From the NCBI GenBank assembly GCA_027066595.1, contig JAMONG010000265.1, positions 1-5,821 on the forward strand: DNA of 5,821 bases, read 5' to 3'. Below, one piece after another: positions 1 through 5,013 of the stretch. Numbering within the stretch: position 1 is the first letter of the stretch; each line of letters begins with the position of its first letter. Below the pieces are notes generated by a model that ran no database searches, was not told where the DNA came from, and was given only the letters and a program-made list of their open reading frames with translations. The translations under genes were made by a program, and so were the position numbers. The DNA is from Sulfurovum sp. (GTDB lineage: Bacteria; Campylobacterota; Campylobacteria; Campylobacterales; Sulfurovaceae).

Positions 1-330
1 ACACTGAAAAATATAGATGAAATATTCATTTTAAGTGTTGATGCACCCTTTGTAGATAAAATTGTTATAGACAAAATCATGGAAGAAAAAGATGACAACG
101 CAGATGTGATAATTGCAAAAAGTCCTACAGGGGTACAGCCCTTATGTGGACTTTATAAAAAGTCTATCCTAAGCCTTGCTTACGCACAGTATCAAAAAGG
201 CAATCACAAGTTACAAGATTTATTAGCATTAGCACAAAGTAAAACCATACACTTTAAAGAGGATACACCCTTTACTAACCTTAACCACCCCAAAGAGTAT
301 GAAGAGGCACTAAAGATAAAGCTTAACTAG
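1..330 (+). CDS. mobA: Molybdenum cofactor guanylyltransferase MobA-like, C-terminal part (5' end outside window)
   Basis: The frame is open from the first base and ends at a TAG, giving 109 residues, about the last half of a protein that is usually near 190-200 residues. Seen: an SVDAPFV segment at residues 12-18, the position of the metal-binding aspartate motif (CDTPF-like) of MobA-type nucleotidyltransferases; QPLCGLYKKS at 46-55, equivalent to the family's HPLxGLY segment; and a closing FTNLNHPKEYEEA at 91-103, like the usual 'NINTPEDL' ending. Known of the family: MobA attaches GMP to molybdopterin in the cytoplasm, giving the cofactor of DMSO-reductase-type enzymes such as nitrate reductase and formate dehydrogenase. 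The N-terminal GTP-binding LAGGxSxRMG motif would lie upstream and cannot be checked, so the cytidylyltransferase relative MocA is not fully excluded. The 3' end overlaps the convergent LysR gene by 8 bp. Confidence 0.82.
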   Translation, partial: TLKNIDEIFILSVDAPFVDKIVIDKIMEEKDDNADVIIAKSPTGVQPLCGLYKKSILSLAYAQYQKGNHKLQDLLALAQSKTIHFKEDTPFTNLNHPKEYEEALKIKLN

Positions 331-1243
331 GTTTATTCATCGTCAAACATGTACCACCATCTATCATTTGTGTCATTAGCTTTCGTGAGAAAAAAACAAA
401 TTTTTCAAAAAGTGCTGAGTGGTATTTATCTTTATGGTAAATCATAAGAAAATCACGCTTACACTCAAACTCTTCTACAGGCACTCGATGAAGTTTGCCC
501 TCGCTGAGTTCTGTCTCCACAGATATTTTAGAGATACAAGTCAAACACTCTCTGTTCATCAAAATACTCTTGATAGACTCAGTGTGCCCAAGCTCTAAAA
601 AGACATTTAACTCATCTACTTTTTCTTTAATATAATCTAAAAACACCTCTCGTGTACCAGAACCCTCTTCTCTTAGTACCCAACGTTTCTCTGCTATCTC
701 ATCAATGTGACATGACTTACAAAGGTTTTTATCGGCTGTGACTACCAGTAGTTCGTCTATGCCAATTTTCTCTTTAATAATATCTGAACCAGAGACAAAG
801 CCCTCAACAAACCCAATGTCAATGCTCCCCTCTTTTATCATCTCAGCAATCTCTTTAGTATTACCCTCTTTAAGTGTAATCTTAACATCAGGGTATGAAC
901 TCATATATGAACAGATAATCGACGGCATGAGGTAATCTACAATCGTCGTACTTGCCCCTACTCTAATCATCCCTTTGTTTTCAGAATTTTTAAATTCATA
1001 CTCAATATCTGCTAATTTCTTAAAGATAGGAGAAATCTCTTTATGAAATGCACGTCCTACTTCATTGAGTACCAATTTTTTATTGATTCTGTCAAAAACA
1101 GGTCGTCCTAAGATATTTTCTAACTCTTTGATGGACATAGAAACTGCGGACTGACTAAGTTTCATCTCTTTTGCAACATTTGTTAGGTGTCCTGAGCTTA
1201 CTACATTTAAAAAAATTTGCATTTGTCTGAGTGTTAATTTCAT
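323..1243 (-). CDS. LysR-family transcriptional regulator, YeiE/CysL-like
   Basis: This is a 306-residue protein of normal LysR length. Residues 1-60 form the winged helix-turn-helix (MKLTLRQMQIFLNVV start, with the recognition-helix region SQSAVSMSIKELE at 30-42). A linker helix at about 65-88 precedes the periplasmic-binding-protein-like effector domain, which opens with IRVGASTTIVDYLMP at 93-107. Residues 191-198 read REEGSGTR, the effector-pocket motif shared by YeiE and CysL regulators. The start is ATG at 1243, preceded by an AAAGAG-type ribosome site at about 1251-1258. The gene lies head to head with yeiH, the arrangement known for E. coli yeiE-yeiH. In enterobacteria YeiE is reported to respond to sulfite; whether that holds here is inference. 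It probably controls yeiH and its own promoter through the shared 130-bp region. The last residues (about 293-306) look like a non-conserved tail created where the gene runs into the end of mobA. Confidence 0.9.
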   Translation of the reverse strand: MKLTLRQMQIFLNVVSSGHLTNVAKEMKLSQSAVSMSIKELENILGRPVFDRINKKLVLNEVGRAFHKEISPIFKKLADIEYEFKNSENKGMIRVGASTTIVDYLMPSIICSYMSSYPDVKITLKEGNTKEIAEMIKEGSIDIGFVEGFVSGSDIIKEKIGIDELLVVTADKNLCKSCHIDEIAEKRWVLREEGSGTREVFLDYIKEKVDELNVFLELGHTESIKSILMNRECLTCISKISVETELSEGKLHRVPVEEFECKRDFLMIYHKDKYHSALFEKFVFFSRKLMTQMIDGGTCLTMNKPS

Positions 1244-1280
1244 TAATTATCTCTTTTTCAATCTATTTTATTGATTTATT

Positions 1281-1308
1281 ATTATAAATATACTAGATTA
1301 TATCAAAA
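1281..1308 (-). promoter_or_regulatory. Candidate promoter of the LysR gene
   Basis: On the minus strand a perfect TATAAT lies at 1286-1281 and a TTTTGA at 1308-1303, separated by 16 bp. Transcription would begin near 1274, about 30 bases before the ATG at 1243. The -35 match is weak, as is usual in Campylobacterota. The element sits almost entirely between the arms of the inverted repeat at 1289-1318, so binding there could block it, which would fit LysR autoregulation. Confidence 0.5.
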
Positions 1309-1318
1309 ATATAGTATA
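1289..1318. promoter_or_regulatory. Inverted repeat, candidate LysR operator in the LysR-yeiH divergent region
   Basis: TATACTA at 1289-1295 is matched exactly by TAGTATA at 1312-1318, with 16 bp between the arms. A second, weaker dyad (ATATA-N6-TATAT, 1288-1303) overlaps the left arm. The repeat covers the proposed -35 of the LysR gene and overlaps TATAGT (1315-1320), a possible -10 for yeiH whose -35 is not recognisable. A LysR protein usually binds such a dyad between divergent genes. The region is very AT-rich, so 7-bp arms can arise by chance and the operator role is an inference. The rest of the 130-bp gap (1244-1373) holds only the yeiH ribosome site (AAAAGGA, ending near 1363). Confidence 0.4.
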
Positions 1319-1373
1319 GTTCCATGATTTCAATCAAATATTTTGAAGATTATAGTAAAAAGGATGTTTTTAT

Positions 1374-2441
1374 ATGCCATTTTCACCGTCAAATCGCAAA
1401 GGAACACTCTCAGGTATTTTCTTTGTCGCTATCTTTGCAGCCGCAGCTACGTTTATATCTGACTTTTCAGCAGTCAAGGCCCTTGGGCTTTCTCCTTTAG
1501 TCATAGGTATCGTGATGGGGATTTTTTATGCCAACACTTTACATAACCAAACACCTGATGCATGGCAAAATGGTATTACATTTTCAGGAAAAAAGATTTT
1601 ACGTTTTGCCATTGTTCTTTATGGATTTAGAATTACCTTTCAACAAATAGCAGAAGTAGGGATGGATGGATTCTTAGTTTCACTTATAATGTTGAGTTCT
1701 ACACTGATTATCGGGTCATGGTTAGGTACTAAAATATTTGGTATGGATAAAGACACCTCTATTCTTACTGCTTCTGGTGCTGCTGTTTGTGGTGCTGCAG
1801 CCGTACTTGCTACAGAACCTGTACTTAAAGCCCAAGAGCATAAAACAGCCATCGCTGTTTCGATGGTGGTTCTTTTTGGTACCATCTCTATGTTTCTCTA
1901 CCCTGTACTCTACACAACCATCATCGAAAACGCTACAGGATTTTTACACATGAGTGCCAGAGAATTTGGTATCTATGTGGGTGGAACTATCCATGAAGTA
2001 GCACAAGTTGTCGCCGTTCCAGCTTCTGTCCCAGGTGCTCCTAAAGAGATGGCCGATGCTGCGGTGATTGTCAAGATGACAAGGGTAATCATGATAGCTC
2101 CTATGCTCATAGTACTTGGGCTTTACCTTGCATGGGATGCAAGAAAAGGAGGAGAAGAGAGAAATGAAAAAACCAAGCTTGTCATCCCTTGGTTTGCTGT
2201 CTACTTCATCATGGTTGCAGGGTTTAACTCTCTACAGCTCATCCCCCAACCTATCGTAGATATCATCAATGAAGTTGATACTTTCTTACTTACCATGGCA
2301 ATGACTGCCCTTGGTATGGGAACTATTTTCTCCAAATTCAAAGGACTAGGACTTGCTCCTATCTACACAGCCCTTGGTATGTTTATATGGTTAGTAGTTG
2401 GTGGATTTGTAGTGACAAAACTTGTGGTGGAGTTTATATAG
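1374..2441 (+). CDS. yeiH: YeiH/PF03601 family putative sulfate exporter, inner-membrane protein
   Basis: The protein has 355 residues, the usual length for this family, and is almost wholly hydrophobic, with about ten likely membrane helices (roughly 13-30, 38-54, 75-92, 100-120, 130-148, 157-180, 197-217, 230-252, 268-288 and 298-352 as a final pair). Family landmarks are visible: LGLSPLVIGIVMGIFYANTL (37-56), GKKILRFAIVLYGFRIT (72-88), SGAAVCGAAAVLATEPV (134-150), GTISMFLYP (169-177), GGTIHEVAQVVA (203-214) and VKMTRVIMIAPM (233-244). A charged loop at 255-268 (ARKGGEERNEKTK) is probably cytoplasmic. The start ATG follows AGGA (1361-1364) at 9 bases. YeiH proteins are annotated as sulfate exporters, largely by genetic context (for example TauZ in taurine degradation); the true substrate is unproven. 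The divergent YeiE-like LysR supports a role in handling sulfite or sulfate, which would fit a sulfur-metabolising host. The gene ends 2 bp from the convergent KilA-N gene, with no visible terminator between. Confidence 0.88.
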   Translation: MPFSPSNRKGTLSGIFFVAIFAAAATFISDFSAVKALGLSPLVIGIVMGIFYANTLHNQTPDAWQNGITFSGKKILRFAIVLYGFRITFQQIAEVGMDGFLVSLIMLSSTLIIGSWLGTKIFGMDKDTSILTASGAAVCGAAAVLATEPVLKAQEHKTAIAVSMVVLFGTISMFLYPVLYTTIIENATGFLHMSAREFGIYVGGTIHEVAQVVAVPASVPGAPKEMADAAVIVKMTRVIMIAPMLIVLGLYLAWDARKGGEERNEKTKLVIPWFAVYFIMVAGFNSLQLIPQPIVDIINEVDTFLLTMAMTALGMGTIFSKFKGLGLAPIYTALGMFIWLVVGGFVVTKLVVEFI

Positions 2442-2443
2442 TC

Positions 2444-3259
2444 TTATTTTAAAATCTTATTCCCATCAAGTACAAGAATTTTCATTTGCCCTATCGCAAT
2501 CTCATTAAGTTTATTGAGCCTATCATGTTGTGCTATATTTTCTTTTATTAGCAAGGCATTCATACTCTCTAGGTTAGATAAACAAACAAGTTGAGCTACA
2601 TTGGCATAATCTCTAATATTTCCTTTTTTATCAGGGTTTGTCTCTCTCCACATTTTTGCAGTTACTCCAAAAAGAGCCATATTTAAAACATCTGCTTCAT
2701 TGGCATAAACAAAAGCTACCTCCTTATTACCTAAAGTTGGTGGGATGAGATTTTTCTGTATGGCATCAGTATGTATACGATAATTTATTTTAGTAAGGCT
2801 ACGTTTGATATTCCATTCTAGACTTTGTGCATCTTTTTCTTGAAATCTCTGAAACTCTTTAATCATATAGAGTTTAAACTCTACAGACACCCATGAAGCA
2901 AACTCAAAGGCGATGTCTTTATGGGCATAAGTACCACCATATCGTCCAGATTTTGAAATTAACCCTATTGCATTAGTTGTTTCTATCCACTTTTTAGGAG
3001 AAAGTACAAAATGATTTAATCCTGCTTCATTTCTAAACCCGTCGAATTCGACGGGTTTAAAATTTCTGTTATTTAACTTCTCCCATAGTCCCAATAATTC
3101 TATAGTATTTTTATTTCTAAGCCAATTTTTAATCACATCATTAGGAGTATCTGCATTTTTATAACGTGCAATATCCGTCAAAGATATATATTCATCATTA
3201 GCGAGATGATTGACAATAGTAATTTCTTTTCCTTTTACCTCTATTTTTCTCTTAGCCAT
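2444..3259 (-). CDS. KilA-N domain-containing protein
   Basis: The protein has 271 residues. Its N-terminal half is a KilA-N domain, a DNA-binding fold first described in phage P1 KilA and common in phages, large DNA viruses and bacterial accessory regions. Seen: ISLTDIARYKN (25-35), IKNWLRNKNTIELLGLWEKL (43-62), EAGLNHFVLSPKKWIETTNA (78-97), SGRYGGTYAHKDIAFEFASW (104-123) and FKLYMIKEFQRFQ (128-140). The C-terminal half (about 155-265) carries NYRIHTDAI, VYANEADVLNMALFG, GNIRDYA and QLVCLSNLESMNALL, a conserved extension in the bacterial branch that I recognise but whose function is unknown to me. No nuclease motif or membrane segment is visible. The ATG directly follows the comM stop codon, and AGGAGA (3274-3269) stands 9 bases upstream inside comM, so it is probably co-transcribed and translationally coupled with comM. 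A 26-bp perfect palindrome encodes residues 68-75. Acquisition from a phage or other mobile element is likely by family, but no flanking repeats show an insertion event. Confidence 0.9.
   Translation of the reverse strand: MAKRKIEVKGKEITIVNHLANDEYISLTDIARYKNADTPNDVIKNWLRNKNTIELLGLWEKLNNRNFKPVEFDGFRNEAGLNHFVLSPKKWIETTNAIGLISKSGRYGGTYAHKDIAFEFASWVSVEFKLYMIKEFQRFQEKDAQSLEWNIKRSLTKINYRIHTDAIQKNLIPPTLGNKEVAFVYANEADVLNMALFGVTAKMWRETNPDKKGNIRDYANVAQLVCLSNLESMNALLIKENIAQHDRLNKLNEIAIGQMKILVLDGNKILK
3034..3059. repeat. Perfect 26-bp palindrome inside the KilA-N gene
   Basis: The half-site TAAACCCGTCGAA (3034-3046) is followed without a gap by its exact reverse complement; with one mismatched pair the symmetry reaches 3031-3062. 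The core GC content is far above its surroundings, and the centre is an EcoRI-type GAATTC. It encodes KPVEFDGF (residues 68-75) with the codons CCC, GTC, TTC, GAC and GGG, which end in C or G, whereas most of the gene uses A- or T-ending codons. It could be a DNA-protein binding site, perhaps of KilA-N itself, or an mRNA hairpin (11-bp stem, AATT loop). Neither strand has a clean T-run after it, so a terminator is not supported. Confidence 0.9.
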
Positions 3260-4846
3260 CTACTTGCGTCTCCTATAACTCAACGCTTCAAGTATATCTT
3301 TTTTCTCTATCTTCTCATTTTTATGTAAATCTGCAATCGTACGACCTATTTTTTTAACAGAAGCGATACTTCTGTGGGAAAGTGCAAATTTGCCTATGGC
3401 AGATTCTAAAATAGTATTTGCATCCATACTTAACTGACAATAGTTTTCTATCTCTTCTTCCTTAAGCTTACCATTGAGTCTCTCTTGTCCACGCTCTTTT
3501 TGCATCTTAAATGCATCTATGACTGCCTTATGCATTGCTTCGCTGGTCACATCTCCAACATCAGTACTTTGTACTTCTTGCATGACTACAAAGAGGTCTA
3601 TACGGTCTAAAAATGGGTCGGAAAGCTTATTTTGGTAGCGTTTTATCTCCTGTTCTGAACAACGACACTCTTTAACTTTAGAGAGCATATTGCCACAAGG
3701 GCATGGGTTTTGGGCTGCGACAAACATAATATCTGCTTCGTATTCAATCTTCGCATTGACCCTTGCTATATGTACTTTGTTATCTTGTAAAGGTTCTCTC
3801 ATGGCTTCGAGTATCTGCTTAGAAAAGTGTGGTATCTCATCAAAAAACAATATACCTTTTGAAGCCAACGCCACTTCACCGATTTTGGCTTGTCCTGAAC
3901 CTCCTCCAAAGATAGAAGCAGATGTCGCAGTATGGTGTGGAGAACGCATGGGACGGATGGCTTTAAATGTTGGTGTTTGTCCATCTAAAAATTGATGTTT
4001 AGCAATAGAAAGCAATTCAGATTCTGTAAGTGGTGGTAAAATATCTTTAATGCGTTTGGCTATCATACTCTTACCACATCCAGGATTACCCTCCATAAAA
4101 AAGTTATGCATCCCAGCAGCGGCTATCATCGCCGCACGTTTTGCGACCATTTGCCCTTTAACATCTTTAAAATCATTTTCATACTTCTCTTCATAAAAAT
4201 AACTCTTATCACCCACATTTAGATGCTTCGCATCATAACTGAACTGTTTGACATTTGAAGTAAACTCTCCTTGCTTTAGTAGAGATATCGCCTCACTCAA
4301 ACTCTCAACCGCTATAAAATCTACACCTGAAATATGACTCAAATAAACTATAGCTTCTTTTGGGATGATGGCTCTGTTTATTAAGCCTTGTTCTTTAAGA
4401 GACAAAATGAGAGGAAAAAGCATCGATGAACTTTTAACCCGTCCATCAAGTCCTAACTCACCAAATACAAAGAGTCCCTCTTCTTCAAAACTTTTTTTGT
4501 TCAGTGCCACAAGTAACGCCAGTGGTAAATCAAAATGACTACCACTCTTCTTAATTTCTGATGGACTCAAGCCAATTGTGATTTTTAGCGGAGGGAAAAC
4601 AAACGCATTCACAAGCAATGCAGACTTTACCCTCTCTTTTGCCTCTTGTATATCTGAGTTGGCTAAGCCAACCACTGCAAAGCCTGGTAACCCTTTTGTA
4701 AAGGTCGCTTCTACTTCTACAACTTGTGCCTTAACTCCCTCTAATGTGGCACAACAAAGTCTATTGACGATGGCTTCTTCTTTTGTTTTTTGTTTTACTT
4801 TTTTTGTCTGATTTGGTGGAGTACCACTATCTACTTTTGCATTCAT
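3260..4846 (-). CDS. comM: ComM/YifB family Mg-chelatase-like AAA+ ATPase
   Basis: Counted from the ATG at 4846 the protein has 528 residues; YifB/ComM proteins usually have about 500-510. Domains in order: an S5/Lon-like N-terminal domain (FTKGLPGFAVVGLANSDIQE at 49-68 and the SGSHFDLPLALL segment at 101-112); the AAA+ Mg-chelatase core with Walker A GNPGCGKS (253-260), RPMRSPHH (298-305), Walker B GILFFDEI (331-338), the cysteine cluster NPCPCG plus CRC (380-396) and DRIDL (414-418); and a C-terminal helical domain ending LSHRSIASVKKIGRTIADL (489-507). In Vibrio, ComM is a hexameric branch-migration helicase that helps integrate DNA during natural transformation; the same role here is inferred. 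The start is uncertain: homologous sequence begins only near IVNRLCCATLEG (about residue 26). An in-frame TTG at 4882 would add 12 residues but lies in the inverted repeat, and no good ribosome site precedes either codon. It probably forms an operon with the downstream KilA-N gene. Confidence 0.9.
   Translation of the reverse strand: MNAKVDSGTPPNQTKKVKQKTKEEAIVNRLCCATLEGVKAQVVEVEATFTKGLPGFAVVGLANSDIQEAKERVKSALLVNAFVFPPLKITIGLSPSEIKKSGSHFDLPLALLVALNKKSFEEEGLFVFGELGLDGRVKSSSMLFPLILSLKEQGLINRAIIPKEAIVYLSHISGVDFIAVESLSEAISLLKQGEFTSNVKQFSYDAKHLNVGDKSYFYEEKYENDFKDVKGQMVAKRAAMIAAAGMHNFFMEGNPGCGKSMIAKRIKDILPPLTESELLSIAKHQFLDGQTPTFKAIRPMRSPHHTATSASIFGGGSGQAKIGEVALASKGILFFDEIPHFSKQILEAMREPLQDNKVHIARVNAKIEYEADIMFVAAQNPCPCGNMLSKVKECRCSEQEIKRYQNKLSDPFLDRIDLFVVMQEVQSTDVGDVTSEAMHKAVIDAFKMQKERGQERLNGKLKEEEIENYCQLSMDANTILESAIGKFALSHRSIASVKKIGRTIADLHKNEKIEKKDILEALSYRRRK
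3269..3274 (-). promoter_or_regulatory. Ribosome binding site of the KilA-N gene, inside comM
   Basis: AGGAGA on the minus strand lies 9 bases before the KilA-N ATG and within the last codons of comM. The comM TAG and the KilA-N ATG are directly adjacent. This strong site decides the start of the KilA-N gene and implies its translation is tied to that of comM. Confidence 0.8.
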
Positions 4847-4880
4847 AGCTGTAGTGTGCCACAATTTTTTCTTAATCGGC

Positions 4881-4907
4881 AAAAATATGTCAAATTGACA
4901 TATTTTT
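4881..4907. promoter_or_regulatory. Perfect 27-bp inverted repeat, candidate operator between comM and gdhA
   Basis: AAAAATATGTCAA (4881-4893) is matched exactly by its reverse complement at 4895-4907, around a single central base at 4894. The core TGTCA-N3-TGACA looks like a site for a dimeric regulator; I cannot name the regulator. It lies just downstream of the proposed comM start of transcription, a typical repressor position, and roughly 95 bp upstream of the proposed gdhA start of transcription. An RNA hairpin in the comM leader is the alternative reading; its stem is AT-rich and would be weak as a terminator. Confidence 0.6.
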
Positions 4908-4917
4908 ACAAATCATC

Positions 4918-4946
4918 CCATACACTTATCCTGTAAAGTGCATCAA
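4918..4946 (-). promoter_or_regulatory. Weak candidate promoter for the comM-KilA-N operon
   Basis: On the minus strand TTGATG (4946-4941) and GTATGG (4923-4918) are separated by 17 bp. Transcription would start near 4911, placing the 27-bp inverted repeat at about +4 to +30 and leaving a leader of about 65 bases before the ATG at 4846. The -10 match is poor, so this is only a suggestion. Confidence 0.25.
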
Positions 4947-4953
4947 TACATAA

Positions 4954-4982
4954 CGTTTTTCTATGATAAATTGTCCTATAAT
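4954..4982 (+). promoter_or_regulatory. Candidate gdhA promoter
   Basis: A perfect TATAAT lies at 4977-4982. The -35 region 17 bp upstream (4954-4959, CGTTTT) is T-rich rather than canonical, as is common in Campylobacterota. Transcription would start near 4989, about 25 bases before the ATG. The ribosome site AAAGGA lies at 5001-5006, 7 bases from the start codon. Confidence 0.55.
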
Positions 4983-5013
4983 AGAAGATACATAAAACAC
5001 AAAGGAAATATAC

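Noticed and set aside
738..935. Plus-strand ORF of 65 codons opposite the LysR gene
   Set aside because: It is a low-complexity Ser/Ile/Pro-rich shadow of the regulator, with no ribosome site and no recognisable domain.
1640..1953. Two ORFs overlapping yeiH in other frames
   Set aside because: They lie fully inside a well-conserved membrane protein gene and resemble no family.
3034..3075. The KilA-N palindrome as a terminator for yeiH read-through
   Set aside because: The stem is strong, but the following bases (TTTAAAATTTCTG region) are not a continuous T-run, and it lies about 600 bp past the yeiH stop.
3690..3995. ORFs of 101 and 61 codons opposite or within comM
   Set aside because: They cover the AAA+ core of comM, where the real frame shows Walker motifs and the cysteine cluster; they are frame shadows.
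2444..4882. A complete mobile element carrying KilA-N
   Set aside because: There are no integrase, transposase, terminal repeats or target duplications, and base use is similar to the neighbours apart from the palindrome.
4895..4900. TTGACA within the 27-bp dyad as a -35 box for gdhA
   Set aside because: No -10 element lies at 16-18 bp; the perfect TATAAT at 4977 is far too distant. The TTGACA is better explained as part of the dyad.
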